Counted from the first letter of the stretch, positions 5,700-12,446 are shown. The stretch is 13,580 nucleotides of DNA from Bacillota bacterium (GCA_021846605.1 JAJZWQ010000085.1:1-13580); one strand, 5' to 3'. The notes: generated by a model not told the origin, from the sequence alone. A program made the numbers and translations.

Positions 5700-6679
5700 G
5701 CGCCGATCCCTCCCGGTTCGGCGGGCGAATGGACCCTCTCCCGCCACCAGTCCAGAAGGTCGACAACGGTCTGATGGAAATCGATCTGCGGCGCCCAGCC
5801 CGTCGCGGCGCGGAATGCGGACGCGTCGCCCACCAGCCGCGGCACGTCCGCGGGCCGCAGGCGCTGGGGGTCGACCTCGACCGTGAACGGCACGAGCGCC
5901 TCCAGGCGCAGGATGTCCACCAGCTCGGAGATGCGCCGGCCGACGCCGGAGGCGATGTTGTAAACCTCGCCCGGCCGGCCGTGGATGACGGCCAGGGCAT
6001 AGCCGCGCACGACGTCGCGCACGTCGGTCCAGTCGCGGACGGCATCCAGGTTGCCGACGTGCAGGACCGCCGGCCGCAGCCCGGCCTCCATCTCCGCCAC
6101 CTGCCGGGCAAAGGCCGAGGGGGCGAAGAGGGCGCTGCGCCGGGGCCCCTCGTGGTTGAAGGCCCGCGTCACGATGACCCGCAGCCCGTAGGCGTGGTGA
6201 TACTGCAGCCCCAGGAGCTCCTGGGCCACCTTGCTGACCCCGTACGGGCTCAGGGGCCGGAACGGCTGGCGCTCCGTGATCGGCAGCTCCTCCGGCTCCA
6301 CGCGGCCGTACGCCTCCGATGACCCGGCGATCTGGACCGTGGCCAGCGGAGCCAGTTCCCGGATCGCTTCCATCAGATGGACCTCGCCGACGACGTTGGT
6401 CTCCATCGTCTCCGCCGGGGCCGTCCAGCTGGCCGGCACGTAGCTCTGCGCCGCGAGATGGAAGACGGCCTCCGGGTGGGATGCGGTGACCAGCGCGCGC
6501 ACCGAGGCCGCGTCGCGGAGGTCGTAGTGGCAGAGGTGCAGGCACCGGAAGACGGCCCGCAGGTTGGACAGGTCGCTCCGCCAGCGCGCCCCGCCCCAGA
6601 CCTCGTGCCCCTGCGTGCAGAGGATCTCCGCCAGGTGGCTGCCTGCCATCCCCGTGACGCCCGTGATCAGGACGCGCAT
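5696..6679 (-). CDS. GDP-mannose 4,6-dehydratase / GDP-deoxyhexose reductase-family SDR
   Basis: 327 aa. I prefer the second of two close ATGs (6679-6677) because the G-run at 6687-6692 is seven bases from it; starting at 6685 adds two residues. It is an extended SDR: Rossmann motif GVTGMAGSHLAE (7-18), LAAQSYVP, catalytic SSE at 120-122, and Y146-x3-K150 (SPYGVSKVAQE). RAFNHEGPRR and VGNLDAVRDWTDVRDVVRGY are typical of the GDP-mannose dehydratase (Gmd) / GDP-4-keto-6-deoxymannose reductase (Rmd) group. Overall it looks Rmd-like, but the Glu in SSE is the dehydratase-type base, so Gmd activity is possible. Substrate would be GDP-mannose or its 4-keto-6-deoxy product, made by the guanylyltransferase just upstream. 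It is coupled to the cupin gene by an ATGA overlap. Confidence 0.8.
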   Translation of the reverse strand: MRVLITGVTGMAGSHLAEILCTQGHEVWGGARWRSDLSNLRAVFRCLHLCHYDLRDAASVRALVTASHPEAVFHLAAQSYVPASWTAPAETMETNVVGEVHLMEAIRELAPLATVQIAGSSEAYGRVEPEELPITERQPFRPLSPYGVSKVAQELLGLQYHHAYGLRVIVTRAFNHEGPRRSALFAPSAFARQVAEMEAGLRPAVLHVGNLDAVRDWTDVRDVVRGYALAVIHGRPGEVYNIASGVGRRISELVDILRLEALVPFTVEVDPQRLRPADVPRLVGDASAFRAATGWAPQIDFHQTVVDLLDWWRERVHSPAEPGGIGA

Positions 6680-6717
6680 CCCCATGCCCCCCAACGCGTA
6701 GATGCAGGCCGCCGCCG

Positions 6718-6747
6718 AAAAGGTGAAGGGCGCGCCTGTGGCGCGCC
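6718..6747 (-). terminator. Possible terminator/attenuator between the manC-like gene and the SDR gene
   Basis: Two copies of the self-complementary GGCGCGCC (6729-6736 and 6740-6747) form an 8-bp stem with a three-base loop. On the minus strand it is followed by CTTCACCTTTTC. The T-tract is broken, so it may cause only partial termination and lower the expression of the SDR and cupin genes relative to the guanylyltransferase gene. Confidence 0.4.
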
Positions 6748-6762
6748 ACAACCCTCGGCTGC

Positions 6763-7728
6763 TCAGAAGCGCAGCCTCGCCCGGAGGCCCGCCAGCGTCT
6801 GCGGGTCCTCCAAGAGGTCCCGGCGCGCCACGAGCAAGGCCTCGGGCCCCTCCACCACGACCGCCTGCGGCAGGCCGCAGACGACGACCGGCCGGAGGCT
6901 CCCCGGCTCGGGGAGCACGAGCGCTCCAGGGCTGCGCTCGATCAGGGACGGCCCCTGGGCCGCGGTCTCCCGGCCGTAACGGCGGGCGAAGGCACCCCAG
7001 GTACCGAAGTCGTCCCAGTCCATCTCCGCCTGCACCACGGCCTTTGGCGCCTCGGAGTCCAGGACCAGGGCATCGAAGGAGACCGCCGCCTCCGGCAGTT
7101 CGGCGAGGTGCTCCCGGAACAGGCCGAGGCGTGCGGCGACCACGCCGGTGTTCCAGAGCGCCCCGCGCCGCAGGAGCCATGCGGCCGCCTCCGGCCGGGG
7201 CTTTTCCATGAAGTCGTCGACCGCGTGCACCGCCGCACCGTGCTCCAGCAGAGCCCCCGCCAGGATGTGGCCGAAGCCCGTCTCCACGCGATGCGCGGGG
7301 ACACCGACCAGGACGAAGCGCTCCGCCTGCCGGGCGTGGCGCGCGGCGAGCTGCACCGCGGCTGCGTAGACGGCCTCGTCGCGCGTCACCGTGTCCGCGG
7401 GCAGAAAGACGCAGACCTCGCGATCGGGGACCTGCGCGCGGTCGCGGTAGGCCTCGAGAGCGGCGGCCATCGCCCGGGCCGTTCCCCGGGACGCCTCCTC
7501 CAAGATCAGCTGCTCGGGGGACAGATCCGGGAACAGGGCGCGGGCGAGGTCCAGGTGGCGGCGGTTCAGGACGACGAGGACGTGGTCGTCAATCCTTTTC
7601 GCGCGCCGCCAGGCCATACCGAGGAGGGTGTCCCCCTCAGGGAGGCTGCAGAAGGGCTTGGGCCGCTCCGGCGTGCTCCAGGGCCACAGGCGCTCCCCGA
7701 CCCCTCCGGCCAGGATGAAGACGACCAC
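6763..7728 (-). CDS. manC: Mannose-1-phosphate guanylyltransferase (ManC-like, nucleotidyltransferase domain only)
   Basis: 321 aa from a GTG at 7728-7726, chosen because GGGGGG is seven bases upstream and the protein then begins MVVFILAGG. The nucleotidyltransferase signature FILAGGVGERLWPWSTPERPKPF (4-26) is complete. LPADTVTRDE, the GFGHI/EKP pair (ETGFGHI, FMEKPRPEAA), LWNTGVVAARLGLF and MDWDDFGTWGAF follow in the usual order for mannose-1-phosphate guanylyltransferases. It makes GDP-mannose from mannose-1-phosphate and GTP in the cytoplasm. The cupin half of bifunctional ManC proteins is absent and encoded separately two genes on. The first gene of the operon, it lies next to a 38-bp palindrome. 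Confidence 0.88.
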   Translation of the reverse strand: MVVFILAGGVGERLWPWSTPERPKPFCSLPEGDTLLGMAWRRAKRIDDHVLVVLNRRHLDLARALFPDLSPEQLILEEASRGTARAMAAALEAYRDRAQVPDREVCVFLPADTVTRDEAVYAAAVQLAARHARQAERFVLVGVPAHRVETGFGHILAGALLEHGAAVHAVDDFMEKPRPEAAAWLLRRGALWNTGVVAARLGLFREHLAELPEAAVSFDALVLDSEAPKAVVQAEMDWDDFGTWGAFARRYGRETAAQGPSLIERSPGALVLPEPGSLRPVVVCGLPQAVVVEGPEALLVARRDLLEDPQTLAGLRARLRF

Positions 7729-7799
7729 GCGCTCGCCCCCCACCGCCGCCACACGGAGATAGGGGGTGCGGTCCTCCGTCCAGTGATTCGGGGGCATCC

Positions 7800-7837
7800 C
7801 CCGGGTAGGGGGTGCGCGCGCGCACCCCCTACCCGGG
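7800..7837. promoter_or_regulatory. 38-bp perfect palindrome with a third half-site copy
   Basis: Bases 7800-7818 are the exact reverse complement of 7819-7837, with no loop. The half-site contains TAGGGGGTGCG (7806-7816 and, inverted, 7821-7831). The same 11-mer occurs again at 7770-7780, close to the manC start. The palindrome lies between the divergent guanylyltransferase and small-gene/sigma operons, and just upstream of a weak -10-like TATCAT (7857-7862) on the plus strand. It is a good candidate operator for a dimeric regulator; a cruciform or bidirectional terminator is the alternative. Confidence 0.6.
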
Positions 7838-7906
7838 CACGGCGCGATCGGCCCTCTATCATTGGGACAGGCCCGGATCCGCCTCTGGTGAGGGGAGGTC
7901 CGCGCC

Positions 7907-8005
7907 ATGACGTCTTCCGCCCCACCGGCGGCGCGCCGCCCGCCGGCCCCACCCCTGCATCCGGCGCGCCCCCTCCGTCCGTCCGGACCGGGAGGGGAGC
8001 GATGA
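7907..8005 (+). CDS. Possible 32-aa proline-rich leader ORF
   Basis: An ATG at 7907 is preceded by GAGGGGAGG at eight bases. The frame (MTSSAPPAARRPPAPP...GER) ends with a TGA at 8003-8005, four bases before the next gene's GTG. Its proline/arginine-rich sequence is low complexity and does not look folded. It may be a translated leader coupled to the following operon, or chance, since the ribosome site is strong. Confidence 0.3.
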   Translation: MTSSAPPAARRPPAPPLHPARPLRPSGPGGER

Positions 8006-8008
8006 CCG

Positions 8009-8224
8009 GTGCTGCCCAGTCCGACCGTGGTCGAGATCCTGCAGGGCACCAAGGCCCTGGCCGGCGCCTGCTTTCTCGCCGCGCATGACCCGGAGGCCTC
8101 GCCCGAGGAGGTCGAGCTGCTGCACGCGACCCTGGAGGCCCTGCACCGCCAGGGCACCGCCTTCAGCCGCCGCCTTGCAGCCCAGGCCCAGCTGGTCCCC
8201 CGTCCCGGACCCGCCCGCCGCTGA
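8009..8224 (+). CDS. Small helical protein of unknown function (71 aa)
   Basis: The GTG start at 8009 follows GGAGGGGAG (7991-7999). The sequence is two predicted amphipathic helices, TVVEILQGTKALAGACFLAAHD and SPEEVELLHATLEALHRQGTAFSRRLAAQ, joined by a short acidic turn, with a basic Pro-rich tail. This helical-hairpin pattern is similar in length and layout to the next protein. I recognise no family. It is the first well-formed gene of a packed operon that ends in the sigma-like pair, so a regulatory (for example anti-sigma or partner-binding) role is possible but unsupported by motifs. Confidence 0.55.
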   Translation: MLPSPTVVEILQGTKALAGACFLAAHDPEASPEEVELLHATLEALHRQGTAFSRRLAAQAQLVPRPGPARR

Positions 8225-8243
8225 TCGGGAGGAGGCTCCCCCG

Positions 8244-8468
8244 ATGTGCCAGCAAGCCCTCATCGATTGCGTCGGGCGTCTGCGCATGGCGATCGTGGCC
8301 TATGCCGAGCTCATCGGCACCCTGGAGGCCGGCCCGGAACGCGACCAGATCCAGGAGTTCGCCGCCGTGCTCGCCGGCCAGCACCAGGTGCTGCAGCGCC
8401 TCTGCGTCGGCCGCTGCGGGCCCGCCCGCTGCAGCGCGCCGGATGCCCCGGCGCGGGACCTGGGATGA
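8244..8468 (+). CDS. Small Cys-containing helical protein (74 aa)
   Basis: An ATG at 8244 is preceded by GGGAGGAGG. The protein starts MCQQALIDCVGRLRMAIVAYAELIGTLE and continues ERDQIQEFAAVLAGQHQVLQRLC, again a two-helix hairpin. It is followed by a C-terminal cluster CVGRCGPARC; with C2 and C9 this gives six cysteines, which could bind metal or form disulfides. Its stop (8466-8468) overlaps the next gene's start as ATGA, so translation is probably coupled. The family is not recognised. It may be a distant paralogue of the 71-aa protein upstream. Confidence 0.6.
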   Translation: MCQQALIDCVGRLRMAIVAYAELIGTLEAGPERDQIQEFAAVLAGQHQVLQRLCVGRCGPARCSAPDAPARDLG

Positions 8469-8836
8469 TGGCTCCACCACGGACCCCGGACGACGACGCC
8501 GCGGTCGTGGCCTGGATCGAGACGGTGCTGCGCCACGCGGCATCGCGCGCGGGCCAGACCTGGCGCGAGCACGCCGACCATGAGATGGCGACGGCCGATC
8601 TGGCGGAACTGGCGGGCCCCGGGCCCGGTTGGCAGGAGGCGCTGATTGGAGACCTGGATGCCGCGGCGCTCTGCGCCCACTTCTCGGGCCGGGAGGGAGT
8701 CGCATGCCGGCTGCTGGCCTTCCAGGGGCCCATGAGCGAACGCGATCTGGCCGCCCGCCTGGGCGTGAGCCAGCCCACGGCCCACCGGCTGAAGGTCGCC
8801 CTGGCGGTCCGGATCCGGCCCCTGCTGCGTCCGTGA
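8465..8836 (+). CDS. Sigma-70 region-4-like HTH protein (Tn916 Orf7 / SigO-like)
   Basis: 123 aa from an ATG at 8465 that overlaps the preceding TGA. The C-terminal third is a sigma region-4 type helix-turn-helix: GREGVACRLLAFQGPMSERDLAARLGVSQPTAHRLKVALAVRIRPLL (about 75-121). The N-terminal part (VLRHAASRAGQTWREHADHEM) is helical. No region 2 is present. The size and layout, with an N-terminal helical stretch, spacer and C-terminal HTH, follow Orf7 of Tn916-type conjugative elements. The next gene, overlapping by GTGA, encodes the missing region-2-like half, so the two probably work as one sigma factor. The resemblance is by pattern, not by search. Confidence 0.65.
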   Translation: MMAPPRTPDDDAAVVAWIETVLRHAASRAGQTWREHADHEMATADLAELAGPGPGWQEALIGDLDAAALCAHFSGREGVACRLLAFQGPMSERDLAARLGVSQPTAHRLKVALAVRIRPLLRP

Positions 8837-9060
8837 CGGAGCTGGTCGCGGCGGCCCACGCCGGCTCCAATGCCGCGCTGGACGAGTTGCTGCAGCGGTT
8901 TCAGCCATTGGTGCGCCGTCTGGCCCGACGCATGGGCGGCCCGCCCGATGACGCCCAGCAGGTCCTGCATCTGGCGCTGGCGGTGGCCATCCGCCGCTCC
9001 CCGCCCCGTGCGGCGCTCAGGACGGGATCAGGTAGCCCTCTCCCACCACCGTCAGGATGA
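8833..9060 (+). CDS. Sigma region-2 / HTH_16-like protein (Tn916 Orf8 / RsoA-like)
   Basis: 75 aa from a GTG at 8833 overlapping the previous stop (GTGA). It begins MTELVAAAHAGSNAALDELLQRFQPLVRRLARRMGG, then PDDAQQVLHLALAVAIRR. This is the pattern of ECF region 2 / HTH_16 proteins (A-x-x-G-d-x-x-A-l-x-x-L-l-x-r-f-x-p-l-v-r-r-l-A-r, then D-A-x-Q). The length is close to Orf8 of Tn916 and to RsoA of B. subtilis, which acts with SigO as a two-part sigma factor. The C-terminal ~20 residues are Ser/Pro-rich and overlap the 3' end of the convergent winged-helix gene by 44 bases. Predicted role: the core-polymerase and -10 contacting half of a split sigma factor. Confidence 0.65.
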   Translation: MTELVAAAHAGSNAALDELLQRFQPLVRRLARRMGGPPDDAQQVLHLALAVAIRRSPPRAALRTGSGSPLPPPSG

Positions 9061-9340
9061 CGCGCGGCTGCCGCGGGTCCTCCTCGAGCCGCGCGCGGAG
9101 CCGCCGGACCAGCGTCTGCGCCCTTCGGGCCGGATGGCCGGCCTCTGCCCCCCAGACCGCCTCCCCCAGGTCCTGCGCCCGCACCGGATGGCCCCGGTGC
9201 TCGGCCAGGTATCGCAGCCCCGCATACTGCCGCGGAGAGAGCTCCAGCCACATCGCCCCGCGCCACAGGACGCGCTCCGCATGCCGGTCCAGGTCGACCC
9301 CCGGCCCCACCGCCAGGCAATCCAGACAGGCGATTCCCAC
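9017..9340 (-). CDS. Stand-alone OmpR/PhoB-type winged-helix protein
   Basis: 107 aa from a GTG at 9340-9338, with GGGAGGGG six bases upstream. Nearly the whole protein is one OmpR-type DNA-binding domain: DLDRHAERVLWRGAMWLELSPRQYAGLRYLAEHRGHPVRAQDLGEAVWG (strands and first helices), then RRAQTLVRRLRARLEEDPRQPRVILTVVGEGYLI (recognition helix and wing). There is no receiver domain, so it cannot be a phosphorylation-controlled response regulator. It is convergent with the sigma-like operon and overlaps its end by 44 bases. It may regulate that operon or the neighbouring 580-aa gene, which carries a related domain. Confidence 0.8.
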   Translation of the reverse strand: MGIACLDCLAVGPGVDLDRHAERVLWRGAMWLELSPRQYAGLRYLAEHRGHPVRAQDLGEAVWGAEAGHPARRAQTLVRRLRARLEEDPRQPRVILTVVGEGYLIPS

Positions 9341-9485
9341 CGCACACCCCTCCCGCTTGGAGTCGTGAGCTCATTGTGGACAGGCCCCGCAACCTCCGGA
9401 CGTCACGCCGGCTGACCGGGTGGCGGCCCGGGCGCCGGGCTTCTCGACACCGCTCGACTCGGGTAGGCAAGGAGGGTAAGGCGGG

Positions 9486-11228
9486 CTATGAGGCGCGCAG
9501 GACGTAACCCTGGCCGCGACGGAGCTCGATGTGCAGCTGCGGCGGCAGCTTGGCCCTCAGCTCGCGGATCGCATTGTAGACGGTCTGTTCACCGTAGTGC
9601 GTCGCCCGCGCCAGGTCCCGGCCGCTCCGCGGGCGGCCCGCGGCGCGTACCAGCGCGGCCAGGACCGCACCCCGCGACGCGGAGCGGATCAGCGGCCGTC
9701 CGGCCAGATAGATCGTGAAGCTGCGCGGGGAGATCGTCACGCCGCCGCCGACCTCGAGCCGGGCCTCGGCCGGGGCGGACCGATGTCCGCGGACCAGCGC
9801 GTAGCGCACGGTGATCGCGCGCTGGGCGGGGGGATGGCCCGCCAGCACCGCGGCCAGGGCCTGCTCCACGGCGGCGGAGTACGCCTGCCGCTCCGCCCAG
9901 GGCTGGGCCGACAGGTCCAGCCGCCAGGGCCCGCCCGGCCCCAGCAGCACCGCCCAGACCTGCTCCGCGTCCGGTAGCGACAGGATGGTCTCCGCCTCTG
10001 CGCGGCGCACCCCGCTCCAGCCCCCGGCCACCAGGTCCTGCACGGCCCGTTCCGGGTCGGCGACCGGCGCGGCCTGCAGCGATCCCGGCTCCGCGACCGC
10101 CGCCACCGCCCCCCAGAGGGCGTCGAGGAAGCCCGACGGCGCCGGGTCGAGCCGCAGCAGCGCCGCGACCCGGCCGTGGACGCGCACCGCCGCGCGCAGG
10201 TCCGCTGCGGAGGGTTGCGCCGCGGGCGGCCGGCCCGCGACCGTCACCTCTGCCGCCCCGAGCGCCCCCTGGATCAAGGCCGCGTCGGCTTCGCTGGGGC
10301 CGGGGTCCGCCGGGCGCGCCGCGACCCGCAGGTTGTGCAGGCCGGCCCGTCGCGCCCGGGCCTCGATACGCTCCGCGGTGCCGCGGTCGCCACAGACCAC
10401 CAGCACGGTGCCGCGCGGCCCGACGTGCTGGGCGGCGGCCAGGGGGAGCCACTCGCCCCCGCTGGCGGTGCCCAGGCTGACCACTCGCATCCCGGGCCGC
10501 AGCCGCGCGAAGGCCGCAAACGGCGGCCAGACGGGCGGCGACGCGGACGGGTGCCCGCCGGCCTGCAGCCACCCCAGGTACTGCTCCCGTTCCTGGAGCA
10601 GTCCGAGACGGCCGACGGCATCGCGGATGCGGTCCCAGACCTGCGCGCCGAGCTCGGTCATCTCCACGCTCACGCCGCCGTCGGTCCCGGCGTGGGTACC
10701 CAGCCAGCCGATGGCCACGCCGTAGAGGAGGTCCCCCTGCCCGAAGGCCGGGGGCCGGGGCAGGTGGCGGGAGCCGGAGGCGAACTCGCCCTCGCCCATC
10801 CTGCCGTAGCGGGCCAGGGCGCGCCCGGGCTCGTGGGCGCGCAGGAGGCAGTATGGACGGAGGATGCCGGCCAGGCCGCCGGCAAGCAAGCGCTCCAGGT
10901 TCCGCTCCAGCTCAAGCGCGGCGCGCGGATGCGGGCGGGGCAGATCCGGCAGCCCGCGCAGGGCGGCCGTCGCCAGATACAACCCGCAGAGGGCCTCGGT
11001 GGGCAGGGTCCTCGACGGCAGGGGCCCGTCGCCGAAGAGGGCGAACCGCAGCGCCGGGGACCAGCCCGCGACCGCCGCGCGGAGCGCGAAGGCCTCCGCC
11101 CGCGCCCCGAGCCAGGCCGGAGGGGATCCACGGGCCTCCGGCAGGAGGAGGTCGACGGATGCCCCGGCGTGGCGCAGCCGCTCGACATCCGCCTCCAGTT
11201 CCGGGCCCATCCAGTCCGTCGTGGTCAT
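9486..11228 (-). CDS. Methyltransferase-like protein fused to OmpR-type winged helix
   Basis: 580 aa from an ATG at 11228-11226 with GGGGG six bases upstream; a start at 11276 would add 16 residues but has a poorer site. The N-terminal ~200 residues are helical and unrecognised. Residues ~238-330 look like a class I methyltransferase fold: FARLRPGMRVVSLGTASGGEWLPLAAAQHVGPRGTVLVVCGDRGTAERIEARARRAGLHNLRV, with a Gly-rich motif I near 252-258. The last ~85 residues form an OmpR-type winged helix: SFTIYLAGRPLIRSASRGAVLAALVRAAGRPRSGRDLARATHYGEQTVYNAIRELRAKL, with the GQGYVLRAS wing at the end. By domain logic it may sense a ligand such as SAM and bind DNA, or methylate a substrate. The motif I is unusual (GTASGG), so catalysis is uncertain. 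Confidence 0.65.
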   Translation of the reverse strand: MTTTDWMGPELEADVERLRHAGASVDLLLPEARGSPPAWLGARAEAFALRAAVAGWSPALRFALFGDGPLPSRTLPTEALCGLYLATAALRGLPDLPRPHPRAALELERNLERLLAGGLAGILRPYCLLRAHEPGRALARYGRMGEGEFASGSRHLPRPPAFGQGDLLYGVAIGWLGTHAGTDGGVSVEMTELGAQVWDRIRDAVGRLGLLQEREQYLGWLQAGGHPSASPPVWPPFAAFARLRPGMRVVSLGTASGGEWLPLAAAQHVGPRGTVLVVCGDRGTAERIEARARRAGLHNLRVAARPADPGPSEADAALIQGALGAAEVTVAGRPPAAQPSAADLRAAVRVHGRVAALLRLDPAPSGFLDALWGAVAAVAEPGSLQAAPVADPERAVQDLVAGGWSGVRRAEAETILSLPDAEQVWAVLLGPGGPWRLDLSAQPWAERQAYSAAVEQALAAVLAGHPPAQRAITVRYALVRGHRSAPAEARLEVGGGVTISPRSFTIYLAGRPLIRSASRGAVLAALVRAAGRPRSGRDLARATHYGEQTVYNAIRELRAKLPPQLHIELRRGQGYVLRAS

Positions 11229-11660
11229 CCCTGACCCCCTGCCGCCCGCCCCCCCCAGGGCTGCCCCCATCTTCATCCTTTCGGGGTGGCCGGTGGGACC
11301 CCCTGGCTCGGTCTGCGGGGGGCACTTCCTTGGACGATCCGCCGCCGCGTCCGGTTCAGGCGGGCGCGGCACCCTCGTCGGGCGCGCCCGCGCTCCGTCC
11401 ACCAGATCGTACACTCCCCGATCCCGGACGGGCTTCCGATCGGGGTTGTGGGACAAGGGATGCCCCACCCCCCTGACGCCGGACCTCGCCCTCGCTACCA
11501 CGATGCCGAGGTCCGGCGTCAGGGGGGTGGGGCGGGATGGTGGTTAGAAGAGGTTTTGGAATGGGTGAATGTAGTAGTTGTTGTGTGGTCTGGATGAGAG
11601 GGGTGGAGGATCCGGGGGGAGGATCGATACCGAAAAAGGGGAGAGAGCGGGAGGGACGGG
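11229..11660. promoter_or_regulatory. Divergent intergenic region
   Basis: 432 bases between the divergent 580-aa gene and the replication-relaxation gene. It holds the long inverted repeat (11462-11533), then a tract (11534-11660) rich in G and T and strikingly poor in C, with lower GC than its neighbours. GGAGGATC is repeated at short distance near 11606-11625. No clear -35/-10 pair is recognised. It is a candidate location for an oriT or a bidirectional control site. Confidence 0.45.
11462..11533. repeat. Long inverted repeat, 27-bp stem
   Basis: Bases 11462-11488 are the exact reverse complement of 11507-11533, separated by 18 bases. The stem is a GCCCCACCCCCCTGACG-type sequence continuing to GGACCTCG. 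No T-tract follows on either side, and both flanking genes point away from it, so it is not a simple terminator. It could be an operator, a replication or transfer structure, or a hairpin RNA in a leader. Confidence 0.6.
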
Positions 11661-12446
11661 GTGGAACACGGGGATGAGGGGCAGGATCGGGGACGGATGC
11701 TGCCGGGCGTTGCGAATGGTCAGGCCGGGATGCCGGGCGGAGCAGCGCGGACCGGTCGCGGCGGGGCGGCGCAGCCGGAGGGGCCGGCGGCCCGGGGCGG
11801 CGCTGCCCGTGGCCGGATCACGGACCGCGACCTGGAGATCGTGCGCTGGCTGGCTCGCATGCGCTTCGCCGCCGGCGCGCAGATCGCCCGGGCCTTCGGG
11901 ATGAGCCCCCGCATGGTCTACCGCCGCTGCCATCTGCTCTGTGCCGCCGGTTGCTGCCGCCACGAGCGCGTCCTGGCCGACGCCCCCGGCGTCTACCTCG
12001 CCACGGCCTCCGGCTGCGGCCTGGCGCAATCGCCGCTCTCCGCGGGGCCCGCCCGGGTCGACCTGCTCAACTTCCGCCACGACCTCGCGCTCGTCTCCCT
12101 GTCCCTGGACCTGCTTTCCACTCCCGGCGCGCGGTGGCGCAGCGAGCGCGAGCTGCGCCAGGCCATGACGGGCCGCGATGGGGTCGGCCGGGCCGTCCAC
12201 GTCCCCGACGGGGTGCTGCTCGGACCGGACGGGGGCCGCACGGCGATCGAGCTCGACCTGACCCCGAAGACCAGCCGGCGCCTGTCCACCATCCTCCGCT
12301 TCTACAGCCGCAGCCGCGACTACGACGCCGTTCGCTACTTCCTGCCCTCCCGGGCCGCGGCCGCACGCCTGGCGGCCCTGGCCGAGCACCTGCCCTTCGT
12401 CGCGGTCGAGCACTGGGAGGTCCCGGCCGCCGGTCAGACGCACTGA
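11661..12446 (+). CDS. Replication-relaxation family protein
   Basis: 261 aa from a GTG at 11661 with GGAGGG upstream; an in-frame ATG at 11697 is an alternative start. Residues 1-50 are a Gly/Ala-rich tail. A winged helix follows (RITDRDLEIVRWLARMRFAAGAQIARAFGMSPRMVYRRCHLLCAAG, about 52-98). The C-terminal half reads HVPDGVLLGPDGGRTAIELDLTPKTSRRLSTILRFYSRS, giving a PD...E...K pattern (P182-D183, E197, K203) like the PD-(D/E)xK-type fold of the replication-relaxation family. Such proteins are commonly found beside the coupling ATPase in conjugative elements of Gram-positive bacteria, and the next gene is one. It may nick or process plasmid DNA at transfer or replication; I infer this from family and context. 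Confidence 0.7.
   Translation: MEHGDEGQDRGRMLPGVANGQAGMPGGAARTGRGGAAQPEGPAARGGAARGRITDRDLEIVRWLARMRFAAGAQIARAFGMSPRMVYRRCHLLCAAGCCRHERVLADAPGVYLATASGCGLAQSPLSAGPARVDLLNFRHDLALVSLSLDLLSTPGARWRSERELRQAMTGRDGVGRAVHVPDGVLLGPDGGRTAIELDLTPKTSRRLSTILRFYSRSRDYDAVRYFLPSRAAAARLAALAEHLPFVAVEHWEVPAAGQTH

Noticed and set aside
9811..11234. Plus-strand frames opposite the 580-aa gene
   Set aside because: High-GC antisense shadows; the minus frame has recognisable winged-helix and Rossmann patterns.
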